Of a DNA stretch of 64,000 nucleotides, positions 1 through 11,400 are shown one piece after another. Below the pieces are notes generated by a model, which saw only the letters and a list, made by a program, of their open reading frames with translations, ran no database searches and had not been told where the DNA came from. Each line of letters opens with the position of its first letter. The stretch's first letter is position 1. Location: positions 1 to 64,000 of the forward strand of contig NZ_JANZNR010000003.1 in NCBI RefSeq assembly GCF_025153525.1. Reading direction: 5' to 3'. The translations under genes were made by a program, and so were the position numbers. This DNA is from Psychroserpens sp. SPM9. Its GTDB lineage: Bacteria > Bacteroidota > Bacteroidia > Flavobacteriales > Flavobacteriaceae.

Positions 1-2425
1 TATACGGAATTGGTAATGGGTTTGTATTTGAATCTGCATCACCCTGAGTTAAATGATAACTCACCGAATAATCCGGATTGTTTCCTGTAACCTCTACGTT
101 TTTTAAACTTAAATCAATACTGGTAATACCATCTGGAGTACCGTCATCACAAACCTCTAAAGCGGTTGGAACAACTAGGGCTGGTAATGGGTTGACTAGG
201 AGTTGGAAAGTCGTAATGTTATAACAATCTGTATAAAAATCATTTTCAGCACGCACATAAATGGTTTGTGGACTACTTGTATTGGTATACGGACTAGCAA
301 GTGGATTAGCATTGTTTTCAGCATCAATTTGTGAGGAGTGATAGGATATTGAAATGTCTGAGTTTCCAGCTAAAAGAATCGCTGTTTGAGAATCTAAATC
401 AAATGACGTAAAACCGTCATTACTCGTATCATCACAGACTTCAAAAGAAGTTAAAGCTGTTACGACTGGCGTGTCGAAAACCTCTAATTCTAGTGCAACG
501 ATAGAATAACAATCTGTAGCATCAGAATCTACGCGCGCATAGACAGTTTGATTATAAGGTGTTGTGTTTTGAAATGAGTTTGGGTTTGCAATTTCAGGAT
601 TACCAGCTTCAGCTTCTGTTTGCAATATAAAATAGGAAACCTGAACTGCCTGCGTATTACCTAAAATGATATCTGGAGTTGCCTGCGTTAAATCAAAAAC
701 ACCAATTCCCTGATTATTACTATCACAGCCTTGTAAAGCAGGAACTGAATTGGCTATTGGTGCACCAACAACTTGTAAATCTAGTGTTGTATAAGCGATG
801 CAACCTAAATTGGTTTCAATACGTACATAAATAGTTTGATTTGCAGAAGTACTGTCATAAGGAGATGCTAAGGCATCGGAGGTATTTCCAGTTTCGGCTA
901 GTGCCTGTGTTTCATAATAAGTTACAGTAACATCTGTACCATTATTGGTAATTGTAGCACTTTCGGCATCTAAATCAAAGGATGCTGAATTTGGATTTGT
1001 ACCATTATTACATGCCAGTAATGGATCAGGATTGACAACAGTAGGTAATGGATTAACAACAATAGTTTCAGTAGTGTCAATAGTCTGCACACAATTAGGA
1101 GGAGATGCACTCGTTACAGACACAAAGTGTATATCTGTATCTGATGATAATGCAGCTATGGTTAAAGTGAAATTACCTGTACCATCCAGATTTAAGGTTT
1201 GATCTGGACCGTTATTAATGGTATATGTTACAGTTGCATTTGGATCTCCTGAAATCTGTAATTCACCATCTTCACCCTCACAAATTGGTGAATTATTAAT
1301 GATAGAAGGGACGGTATTTCCAGTAACGGTTATGGTTTCTGAATCATTGATAGCCTGTGAGCAAATTACGGTTCCGGTATTGCTTAGAATTTGTGCATCA
1401 ATAAGATCAAAAGTCAGATTAGATATTGGTGACTGCGTGATGGTTATTTCTCCCGTAGCGTCTAGTAAAACGTCTTGTGTAGGACCACTATCTATTGAAT
1501 AATGGATGGTGGCACCTGGAGTACCAGTAATGGTAAACGTGACGCTTTCATTGGCACAAATAGCTGATGAAGACACTGATAAAGTGGCATCAGGAATTGG
1601 TGTTACAATCAAATCAAAATCGATGAGACTATAGCAATCGGTTCCAGCAGATTTAACTTTAGCATAGATGGTTTGCGGATTAGAAGTATTGGCATAGATA
1701 GCCGGTAGTTCGTTGATATCGTCAACGGCATCTGCTAAACTTTCATAAAATTCGATGGTGTTGCCAGCATCAGAATTAATGCTAGGTCTTAATCCGTTAA
1801 GGTCAAAAATGGCAATATCGGGATTGCTGCTACATTGTTTAACATCTTCAATTTCATTTGCAACAGGAGGTGCAGGGAATGCACCAGCTCCATCGGTAGC
1901 CGTTCCAGTCCACTGAATTTCAAATCCGCCATCACCAGCAGGTCTGTCAATTGCTATGTAATACGTTTCTCCAACGTTGACATTTAGCCAATACACATAA
2001 CCATTTCCGTTAGGTCCAGGACCAGTTTGTGTCAATGTGGTACTTCCGTTAATTCCTGTGTGATTATTAGGAAGACCAGCTTCATTAGGATTTGTGGTAG
2101 AACATCTAATTGGACTACCTAAATTTGAACAGATACGATTTGGTCCATACACCCAAAAGTCATAATCGACCATTATGTCTGGATCTTCCGGAATCAAATC
2201 AAAGCCTAGGGTTCCTGCCTGAACAATATTAACTTCTAACCATAGTGAATTATGCTCAAAACCACCGCAACCCGAAACCTCTTGAATGGCGCCTATGCCA
2301 TTTGCATTAGACATAAAATTACTATTACCGCAAACAGTGACCGCGTTAATACAATCATTGGGTTCTTGTGCGTTAAGCTGTGAACACAGAAATAGTGAAA
2401 AAAATAAGATTATATAATTTTTCAT
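1..2425 (-). CDS. Giant secreted Ig-like/adhesin protein, C-terminus outside the window
   Basis: The reading frame is open from an ATG at 2425 to the window edge, giving at least 808 residues without a stop. It starts with a signal peptide ending in a CSQLNAQ-type cleavage region. A domain containing NDCINAVTVCGN follows; it resembles the pre-peptidase-like domains of flavobacterial surface proteins. From about residue 190 onward there are repeats of roughly 85-95 residues with recurring elements such as VCDDG, FDL, YYxTQAxAE, NPLPSPY and QTIYVR. These are the Ig-like modules typical of large Bacteroidota proteins that end in a gliding-motility-type (type B) T9SS C-terminal domain. The CTD itself would lie beyond position 1, so its class is inferred. 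Antisense ORFs inside it are shadows. It follows the OmpA/PD40 gene on the same strand after a 122-bp gap with its own promoter-like box. Confidence 0.85.
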   Translation of the reverse strand, partial: MKNYIILFFSLFLCSQLNAQEPNDCINAVTVCGNSNFMSNANGIGAIQEVSGCGGFEHNSLWLEVNIVQAGTLGFDLIPEDPDIMVDYDFWVYGPNRICSNLGSPIRCSTTNPNEAGLPNNHTGINGSTTLTQTGPGPNGNGYVYWLNVNVGETYYIAIDRPAGDGGFEIQWTGTATDGAGAFPAPPVANEIEDVKQCSSNPDIAIFDLNGLRPSINSDAGNTIEFYESLADAVDDINELPAIYANTSNPQTIYAKVKSAGTDCYSLIDFDLIVTPIPDATLSVSSSAICANESVTFTITGTPGATIHYSIDSGPTQDVLLDATGEITITQSPISNLTFDLIDAQILSNTGTVICSQAINDSETITVTGNTVPSIINNSPICEGEDGELQISGDPNATVTYTINNGPDQTLNLDGTGNFTLTIAALSSDTDIHFVSVTSASPPNCVQTIDTTETIVVNPLPTVVNPDPLLACNNGTNPNSASFDLDAESATITNNGTDVTVTYYETQALAETGNTSDALASPYDSTSANQTIYVRIETNLGCIAYTTLDLQVVGAPIANSVPALQGCDSNNQGIGVFDLTQATPDIILGNTQAVQVSYFILQTEAEAGNPEIANPNSFQNTTPYNQTVYARVDSDATDCYSIVALELEVFDTPVVTALTSFEVCDDTSNDGFTSFDLDSQTAILLAGNSDISISYHSSQIDAENNANPLASPYTNTSSPQTIYVRAENDFYTDCYNITTFQLLVNPLPALVVPTALEVCDDGTPDGITSIDLSLKNVEVTGNNPDYSVSYHLTQGDADSNTNPLPIPY

Positions 2426-2495
2426 AAGTCGACTATGGTCATGTATTCTTGCTCTCAAATTATTGTTTGTCTAAGTTAATTTTCAAAATGGATTT

Positions 2496-2503
2496 CAAAT
2501 ATA
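2496..2503 (-). promoter_or_regulatory. Candidate Bacteroidota -7 promoter box (TATATTTG)
   Basis: On the minus strand this reads TATATTTG, an exact match to the TAnnTTTG box used by the Bacteroidota housekeeping sigma factor. It lies about 70 bp upstream of the ATG at 2425. No strong -33 TTG box is obvious, so this is a candidate only. Confidence 0.4.
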
Positions 2504-2547
2504 AAACAGCTATACGGATCTAATTCCTACTTTAAATTGTTTCTCTA

Positions 2548-4419
2548 TTATTTTTTAATAATTAAGAATTCTGATCGTCTGTTTTGAGCATCTTCTTCAT
2601 CGGTACAATTAGATTTACAGTCAATCTTAGGTTCTTGACTTCCTATGCCTTCAGCAGATAAACGCGCTTTATCAATGCCTTTAGAAATAAGATATTGTAC
2701 AGTTGCTTGAGCACGTTTTTCAGATAGGTTTAAATTGTAACTCGCTGTTCCTTTTGAATCGGTATGCGATCTCACCTTAATAGACATGTTTGGATAATCA
2801 TTCATGATTTTCACTAATTTATCCAATTCAAAAGCACCTTGTTGTGTAATGTTACTTTTGTTAAACTCGAAGTAGATGTTTTGTAATTTTACTTCAGTAT
2901 CTGTGATAATTTCATTGATGGGTTGTAGTGAAATTTTAACCATTGTTTCATCGTCTTTAGATTCTGAAACAGGGATTGAAACAGTTTCGAAGCCTTCTTT
3001 AGAGACGGTAAGTTTGTAATTAGTGTCACAGCCTACTGTAAAATCTGTCTCGCCTTTAGCATTTGTTTCTTGAGTTGCTATAGTATTATTTTGGGCATCA
3101 GTGATAGAAACATTAGCATTGGATATAGCTGTATTGTTTTCAGCATGCTTAACAAGTGCAATAATATCAAATTTACAAATAGGTATTGCGATATAGATTT
3201 GATCTACGCCAGATCTGTTTGAAGAAAAGTAACCGATTTTTTTAGAAGTATTCACACTAAAAGAAAAATCGTCTCTTTTAGTGTTGATTCCGTTTCCCAG
3301 GTTTTCAGCTTTTTCATTTTTATTAAGGTCAATTTTAAAAATATCAAAACCTCCAAATCCTTGTCTTCCAATGGAAGCAAAATAAAGAATATTATCATCG
3401 CTAATAAACGGAAAGCCTTCTTTACCTGCAGTATTTACATTAGGACCTAGGTTTTGTGGTTTTCCGTAGGAATTACCATTAACACTAATTTTCCAAATAT
3501 CAGTATCTCCCAATCCGCCAGGCATATTAGAGGCAAAATATAACGTTTTACCATCGCTGCTTAAACTTGGATGGCTTACGGTATAATCGTTGCTATTGAT
3601 AGGTAATGCTTGCACATTGCCCCATTTTCCATCAACAAAGGTGGCTTTGTACAAACCTTGTTGTGCCAGTTTTACTTTTTTATTTTTTATTTTTTTGAAA
3701 CTCCCTTCACTATGTCCATCTCTGGAGAAAAACATGGTTTTTCCGTCGGCACTAATTGTAAGTGGCCCATCATGATAAATGGTGTTTAATTCTTCAACTT
3801 CTTCAGGGTCTGATAAAGAACCATCGTCTTTTCTAACCGATTTATAAATGTCTAAATAGGGTTGGTTTGTCCAACGATCTTCTTGTTTTGAATTATTTCT
3901 TGTGCTTACAAAGTAAAGAATATTATCGTTTGACAACACGGCTCCAAAATCACTCTGCTGGCTGTCATTTATTGTAGTTTCTTCAACCTCGAAAGATTTC
4001 GTTTTATCGGCTAACTGCGGAATGTAATTAGGATTTGATAAATGCATTTTTGCACGTTGATCATCTGGTGATAGTTGAGCAAACGTATTCATTTGTTCGT
4101 TGGCTGCTTCATACTTTCCTTGAGATTTTAATACTTGAGCATAGCGGAAGTAAGTTTCGGCATCTTGTTTAGTTTCTATAGCAGTGGCATACCATTTAGC
4201 GGCTTCTTCAATATTAAAAACGCTGTAATAACTGTCGGCCAATCGCTTATAGGTTTGTGCGTCGGCTTCTTTATTTTTAACCAGTTCTAAATAGGCTTCA
4301 ATAGCATCAACATATTGATAGCTTTCAAAAAGTTTGTTGGCTTGCTCAATTTTTTTGCTTTGTCCGTAGCTTATTGCAATAATGAAGAATAAACAAGAAA
4401 GACTATATATTTTTTTCAT
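2548..4419 (-). CDS. OmpA-family protein with TPR, PD40 beta-propeller and carboxypeptidase-regulatory-like domains
   Basis: The 623-residue protein has a signal peptide ending near SYGQ. TPR-like helices cover about residues 25-130, and WD40-like/PD40 blades about 150-420, with recurring motifs such as SxDGKTLYFASxxPGGxGxxDIW. A CNA-B/carboxypeptidase-regulatory-like beta domain lies at about 425-495. The C-terminal OmpA peptidoglycan-binding domain spans about 510-623, with the YFEFNKSNI start and the NLxLSExRAxxV motif. This architecture is known from the gene that follows sprF-type genes in Flavobacteriia, and T9SS-linked OmpA proteins are thought to anchor the outer-membrane machinery to peptidoglycan. 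It sits 19 bp downstream of the PorP/SprF gene and probably shares its transcript with the giant adhesin upstream. Confidence 0.9.
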   Translation of the reverse strand: MKKIYSLSCLFFIIAISYGQSKKIEQANKLFESYQYVDAIEAYLELVKNKEADAQTYKRLADSYYSVFNIEEAAKWYATAIETKQDAETYFRYAQVLKSQGKYEAANEQMNTFAQLSPDDQRAKMHLSNPNYIPQLADKTKSFEVEETTINDSQQSDFGAVLSNDNILYFVSTRNNSKQEDRWTNQPYLDIYKSVRKDDGSLSDPEEVEELNTIYHDGPLTISADGKTMFFSRDGHSEGSFKKIKNKKVKLAQQGLYKATFVDGKWGNVQALPINSNDYTVSHPSLSSDGKTLYFASNMPGGLGDTDIWKISVNGNSYGKPQNLGPNVNTAGKEGFPFISDDNILYFASIGRQGFGGFDIFKIDLNKNEKAENLGNGINTKRDDFSFSVNTSKKIGYFSSNRSGVDQIYIAIPICKFDIIALVKHAENNTAISNANVSITDAQNNTIATQETNAKGETDFTVGCDTNYKLTVSKEGFETVSIPVSESKDDETMVKISLQPINEIITDTEVKLQNIYFEFNKSNITQQGAFELDKLVKIMNDYPNMSIKVRSHTDSKGTASYNLNLSEKRAQATVQYLISKGIDKARLSAEGIGSQEPKIDCKSNCTDEEDAQNRRSEFLIIKK

Positions 4420-4438
4420 TTTAAAGAGATTTTTTGGA

Positions 4439-5374
4439 TTAGAAGAATCGAGGTGAAATGGATACTTTTTTAGGGAAATTCAAATCAAACAGTAAGAAAA
4501 CTTCGTGTGATGAAGATGTCGCAGCTGAAAGTTCTGAAGTAATATAATCATAGGCATATCCTATTCGAATTCCGGGAGAAACAGCAAAATTAGCCATAGC
4601 TCCAATAGCATCATCTAAGCGGTATGTTGCACCGAGCTCAAAGCGTTCATTAAATAAGAAATTCCCTGAAACATCCAGAGATGTTGGTGCTTCAAAAGCC
4701 GATTTCAACATGAATGATGGCTTGAATTTGGTGTTTTCAGAAAGGTTAAACACATAACCACCAGATAAGAAATAATGTTGTACATCAGAACCATAAGTAA
4801 ATTCTTGACCGTTATTTGTGATATCGAGATAGGTGTTGTTTAACATATTAGGAATAGCAAAAGATACATAATATTTTTTGGTGTAATAAAAGAAACCAGC
4901 ACCTAAATTTAAATGTGTATTATTTGAGTTTTCACTGAAAGCTTCATCGTTCATGTCGTTTACAAATCCATTTCCTATATCACTAAAGAGCCCGATATTT
5001 TGAATGGTAGCTCCCGCTTTTAAACCGAAAGCCAAGCGATGATCTCCACCAAGTTTTAGGGTATAAGAGAAATCGGCATAGACATTGTTTTCTTCAACAG
5101 GCCCTATTTTATCTGAAATGACAGATAGCCCTAATCCAACATTTTTACTTATCGGACTATGAACAGAAAGGGTTGCTGTTTTAGGCGCATCATTGATATT
5201 AACCCATTGTGTACGATATAACAATCCAATAGCTAGATTCTCTTTAGAGCCGGCATATGCAGGGTTAACCACATTCATGTTATACATATATTGTGTGTAT
5301 TGCGGATCTTGCTGTGCATGAGTACTTACGAAAATCGCAAGTGAAAAGACAAGTGTGAAATATATAGTTTTCAT
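4439..5374 (-). CDS. PorP/SprF-family type IX secretion outer-membrane protein
   Basis: The start is placed at the ATG at 5374, which gives a clean signal peptide (MKTIYFTLVFSLAIFVSTHAQ); an ATG 18 bp upstream only adds an unlikely extension. The mature protein opens with DPQYTQYMYNMNVVNPAYAGS, the hallmark of the PorP/SprF family, and continues as a beta-barrel of about 310 residues. SprF-like proteins are known partners for export or surface attachment of proteins carrying type B (gliding-motility) C-terminal domains. The gene lies 30 bp downstream of a 2413-residue protein with exactly such a domain, so it is very likely that protein's dedicated partner. It is followed 19 bp later by the OmpA/PD40 gene. 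Confidence 0.92.
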   Translation of the reverse strand: MKTIYFTLVFSLAIFVSTHAQQDPQYTQYMYNMNVVNPAYAGSKENLAIGLLYRTQWVNINDAPKTATLSVHSPISKNVGLGLSVISDKIGPVEENNVYADFSYTLKLGGDHRLAFGLKAGATIQNIGLFSDIGNGFVNDMNDEAFSENSNNTHLNLGAGFFYYTKKYYVSFAIPNMLNNTYLDITNNGQEFTYGSDVQHYFLSGGYVFNLSENTKFKPSFMLKSAFEAPTSLDVSGNFLFNERFELGATYRLDDAIGAMANFAVSPGIRIGYAYDYITSELSAATSSSHEVFLLFDLNFPKKVSISPRFF

Positions 5375-5404
5375 TTGTATATGATATTGCATGTTGTTAG
5401 TTGA

Positions 5405-8400
5405 TTATTGCGCTCTATTGATATAAATCCATCCGGTATTTGTACTTCCATCTTGTTTTTCGATGTTGTAGAAATACGTGCCATCTGGAAGTTCATTTCC
5501 TTTATTAGATTGTCCAAACCATTGGTTGGTATAATTGCCTCTAAACTGGTAGACTTCCCGACCATGACGATTAAAGATAGTAATGTGTGTGACGCCTAAA
5601 CCAGTTAGATCTAAAGTGTCATTTTTACCATTTCCGTCTGGAGAGATACCTCTCGGAATTTGACGTTCGATACAGGCTAACTGTTCTGCTGTAAATGTTT
5701 GTGTTGTAGAGCAACCGCCTAAGGTTACGGTCACCGAAAATTGAACAGGAGCCGTCAGATTTTGATTTAATGCATAAGTACTTACATTGAAATTTTCCGA
5801 GTTTTCACCAACACTGTTTCCGTTGGCATCCATCCATTCAAACGTCGCATCATTCACATTGAAGGAACTGTTAAGGGAAGAAGCGGTTAAAATGTAATCA
5901 CTATCAACACATTCTCCTTCAATTACGACAGCTAAATCTTCTAAAATAGTGATGTCGAATGTACTCATTCCGCTTTCAATACAATCATCAATAGCTTCTG
6001 AAAATTGGTAAGTTACGGTATAGCTACCAACATTGCTTGCTGCGATATTAATATCTCCAGTGGCACTATCGATGGCTAATCCACTTTCTGAAGCAAAGGT
6101 ACCGCCTGTTGTAAAGTCTGTACCTAAAATAGGAGCGATATTACTATTATCTGCACAGTAAATAGTATCAGCGTAAGCAAAGTCTGTGTTAGGTGCTATA
6201 CTGGTGCTAATCACAATACTTGTTGTTGATGTTCCGGCACCAGAGCAGGTATCTGCGTCAGCTTCTACAGAATAAGTAATATCATGTGTGCCAGCAGTGG
6301 CCGACGCTAAATCTACTTCGCCTGTGTTTGGATCAACAGTTATAGTTGCTGCGCTAAACGTACCTCCAGTTGTAAAGTTGGAATCTAAGTTTGGTGTAGG
6401 ATTTGTGTTCAATAAGATACAATAGGCTTCAGTTCCGTAATTAAAATCGGTAACAGGCGTCGAAGCAGCAGTAAAGGTTATTGTCGCTGTAAACGTTCCA
6501 GCCGAAACACAATTATCTTCATCACCATCGTAAGTGTAGGTTACATCATGTGAGCCTTCTGTAGCCGAAGACATATCAATTTCACCAGTCGTAGCATCAA
6601 CGGTTAGTGTTGCAGATGTAAATACACCACCAGTAGCAAATCCGTCACTTAAATCAGGAGAAGGGTTGGTGGTAGCTACAACACAGGTATCAGCAAAACT
6701 GAATGTAAGTTCTGCATCGAAAGATTCGCTGACTTCAACAATGATTTCAGCACGCGGACCTTCACAGCCTTCAGTATCCATATAAGCAACATAGTATGAG
6801 GTTGTATTGACAACCGAAGTGTCTGGCGTAGGAGCCGTTGTGCTTCCTGTGCCACCAACAGCTTGCGTGTACCAAACTAAAGTATATGTTCCAGATTCGG
6901 AAGCTGTAAGTTGTTCCGCAGTATCATTGAGACAATATTCAATAGGTGATTCTACGGTTGGCGTCTCAGCAATACCGTTGTATACAATTTCAATATCGTA
7001 TGAACAGTAGCGTGTTTGCCAAGTAAACGTATAGGTACCTGGTTGAACAAAGTTGTTGATTGTTGTCGTGTTGCTATTAGAATCGGTTATACTTACGGTT
7101 CCTGGATTGTTTTCACTAGCGATCCAAGTTCCGGTTCCGTTGGCTTCTACAGCCGCAGTTGCATTGTCACAATCTACTGTAAATGGTTCTGTAATAATTT
7201 CATTATTTGGTAAGAAATTAACGGCATCAATAACATTTCCAATATCATCGCCATCACTAGCTCTAAAGATAATTCGGGTGTTTGTTTGACCATTAGGAAC
7301 GATGTATTCTCCTGTAACTAAGGTCCATGCTTGTGTAACTCCTACATGATTATTAATCATGGTATAAGGGCCACCCACAGGACCAGCAAAAAGTTGAATG
7401 GTATTACCATCAAATCGTGCAAGGTGTGCAAAACTATAATCCATTAATGTGATTTCAGATGTATCAAAATCTCTGTAATACCCTTTTATATTAGGATCGT
7501 TAGGATCTATCGTTGTCCCTTGGTCAGATAATATTTGAACACTTTGTCCGCCTTCATAAGCTGTAAAGCCAGGCGCATTAAGAGTTTCCCAGTAAAATAT
7601 ATTGTTAGATGAATCTAAGTTTGAACGCCATCCTGGAATTGTATTTACTGAAATAATAGTGTTTATACCACTTAATCCGTTTAACGTAGGTTCTTCAAAT
7701 CCGCCATTAACGGTATCAACCAAACATAAATCTTCTGGAGTCTTGACACAGATATTGAAACGATATTCAGTAGTATCTGGAGTTGTTAAGGTTAATCTTA
7801 CTTTATAGTTATCACCTACAATTAATTCAGAAGTATACATTGCAACGATAAGATTATCATAGCTACAAACCATTTCTTGAAGGTTGCCTCCACCATTATC
7901 TTTGTAAAGAGTCATGACAATTTCCGGATATAAAGGATCACCATTGCTGTCACGTAAGCTTCCGTTGAAGCTGTTGATTTCTATGATATGAATCATTGAT
8001 TCCGCAGTAAAGTCAAACCAAACATCACCTTGATTTGTTCCATCACAGGTCATCATTTCGGAGGAGACTGAAGCATTAATAAATGAAACATTAGAAACAG
8101 ATTCGTTACAAACCTCATTTGAATTTATTGGTAAGCTAATAGCATTTGAAATATCATCATTTCTAACAAATTCAAAAGGGCCAGACCAATAACTCTCATC
8201 ATCTGTACCACAAACCGCTCTTACGAAATACTCATAGGTTGCAACATTTGGATCTACAAAATCGGAAGCAGTTGGTGTATAAGAACTGGTTGTTACCAGC
8301 GTTCCAGATTGTGGTAATGTACCATTTTGGAATGGCTGAACAGCAACTTCCCATTGTGTTTCGCTACCACCTGGTGTCCAAGAAAACACAGACGTATCAC

Positions 8401-11400
8401 TGATGGTTAAATCGGTTGGTTGCGGACAAGTAACAGTGCCACAGATAGCAGTTCCTTCATAAACAACTGTTCTTAGAAGGATACCTGTAGGACTTGAATA
8501 AACGATGTTGTTTGAAGCATCTAGTATGTCAAACTGATAATCGTCATATTGAGGTTGTGAACTTCCTAAGGTGTTGAAGAATACAGAAAACTCAACTCCA
8601 GAACAAAGGAATACACTAAAACTTTCATCGGTATTTCCTTCAAAAGGAATAGACTGTACAACCTGATTGTTTTGTGTAATATCTAAACTAGCCGAAATAT
8701 CGGAATCGCTAGTGAGTATAAATGTGTACTGACATAAGTTATCAAAACTACATTTTGTGGTTACAGTTTCAGGTCCTGTCCATTCTCCTTGATTACCATC
8801 ACAAACAGCTCTCACGTAGATATCATACATGGTTGAAGCATCAAGTCCGGTAACCGTAAACGGATTTGTTGGAGCGTTATATAAATAACTCGGATCGGTA
8901 TCACCTACAGGAGCAGGTGTACCAGAAGGTTGCACTGAAATTTCCCAAGCGGTTTCAGAACCATTTGACTCCCAAGCCACTTGAACAGCAGTATCTGTAA
9001 TGTTATTAAGAACAATATTTGTTGGTTCAGGACAGTCTGGAATGTCTTCGATGTTTACATTATCGATTGCCAGTGTTTGTCCTCTGTAAGGTCCAGTACT
9101 TGGAAAGAATGGTACATGAAAAGCGATGTTCACATCACCAGTAATTCCAGCTGGGAAATTGATAATTTTAACCTTGTACTCTTCATTGTTAATCACTACT
9201 GGGTCATCATCAGAATCGTATAATACTGTAGTGAACTGATCGAGGCCAATTCCATTTGTAGATAACAGCACTTCTAAATCTTCAGTAAAGAAGCTATCAT
9301 TCACGCGATAGTAGTAACGCAGACGCTGATTTTCAGAAATAGTAATAGTAGGAGAAATTAACCAATCTTCATTTTGACCATTCGTTCCGGTAAACATCAC
9401 TGCAGCTTGATCACCTTCATAAGGAAAGGAAGCACTGTTTAATTCCCAAGTTTCTAAATCTTGGTTGTCATTTACAACGGTCCAGCAGTTTTCTGAATCA
9501 GAATCGGAATTAAAAGTTTCCACAAAAGGAGCTGTAAATGCTGGACACTGCGTATTAAAAGTAATTGGACCAACCCATTCGCTTGAGTTGTCGCCACAAT
9601 CTGCCATCACATAAAATTCGTAAGCTGTATCTGGCATTAAATCGGTCGCTGTATAACTTGTCTCGGTCACAGATTCACCATTCGTTGTTGGAATCCCTGA
9701 ACCTGCTGGTTGAACAACAATATTCCAAGATGTTTCTTGAAAACCACTAGTCCAAGATAAGTCTGCACTATCAGTAAAAGTAGAATCCACTGTCAAATCT
9801 GTAGGATTCGGACACGCAGGTGCGTCAGTAATACTTACATTGTCAATATCAAGAACTGTAGCAGGTCCCGAATATGTTGGTGGTACTCTAAATGCGATAT
9901 AAATAGTTCCTGAGCCTTCAATGATTAAAGACTTTTCGATATAGCTTGAATTGGTAAAAGTTTCCAGCGGAGAAATTACGGTAAAGCTAGTTGGATTTGT
10001 ATTTGTTGTAGATATCAATACTTCGAGACCAAAATGAGGAGGTCCTGTGAAGAAAGAAAAAGGAGATCTGTAGCTGTATTTAAGTTGTTTAACACCATCA
10101 ATATTTATAGCAGGTGAAATTAAATAATCATTAAAATCTGCAGCCGCTCCAGATAGTGTTGCATGTGTTTCGTTTATAGTCCAGGTGTTACCGTCATTAT
10201 TATTGTCGTTAATTTCCCAACAAAACTTTTTAGTATCAGGATCTTCATCATCAAAGCTTTCAAAAAATGGCGTATCGTACGATTCACATAAGGTTGTGAA
10301 AGCTACTGGTCCTACCCATTCACTTTGGTCATCTTCTCCACAATAGGCTCTTACATAAAACTCATATCTTCTCCCAGAGTCTAAATCGGTAGCCATATAA
10401 GGAGAATTACTATCAACTAAAAGACCACTAGTCGTTGGTACACCAGAGTCTAAATCTTGAATAGCCACTTCCCATTGTGTTTCGGCATCACCAGGAGTCC
10501 ATAATAACCAAGCCGAATTGGTTGAAATACTAGACCCTAAAACAAAAGGATCTAAGGGATCAGGACATGTTGGTTTATCTTCGATAAATACATCGTCAAT
10601 TGAAAGCCTTAAAGCGGTTTCAGTTGTATTTGGTTCAACAATAAAGGCTATGTTTACGATGCCAGTTATAGTTTCAGGAATATCCACAATTATTTCTTGG
10701 AATGAGGTGTTGTTAATTGTGGTTTCAGGTAAAATAGTAGTAGTGAAATTATCCACGCCAACTCCTGTTGTTGATAATTTTACGGTATAAGTTGAAACAC
10801 CTTGCGTTGCTCTATGCTTATATCTCAATCGCTTTTGTACACCATCAAAATTTATTTGAGGAGACACATATAAATCATTGTTTTCAAATTGCGACACGTT
10901 AGTAACTGTCGTTGCATAACCTCCAATAAAAGCCCATGTTGTGCCGTCGCCATTAGCATCTATTGTTGTCCAGCAAGGCTCAGGATTGGCGTTGGTAGCA
11001 TTTGCAAAATCAGTTGAATAAGGCGTGTTAAAAACTGTACATTGTGTAGTAAATGTTGAAGGTTCGCTCCAATTTCCGGCGGCACCATCACAAATAGCTC
11101 TCACATATATATCATAGGTTGTTGCTGGAGCTAGACCAGTGTTAATGACATTATCAATATTGGAGTTAGTTGGTGTACCAGAACCATTAGGCTCACCAGA
11201 ACCTGTTGGAACAACTGTATATTCCCAAGAATCTGCAAAACCACCAATATTATCCCAAGAGAAGCTTACGCTGTCTTCGGTTAAATTACTGTATACTAAG
11301 TCGCCAGGAGGAGCGCAGGTAGGACTTGAAATGACTAATTCAAAGCAAATTCCTGCAGTTGGAGACAATTCAGAAGACACTACAATAATATAGGTTTCGC

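Noticed and set aside
945-1502. Two plus-strand ORFs near the left edge
   Set aside because: They are antisense to the Ig-like repeats of the partial minus-strand giant gene and read as typical shadows.
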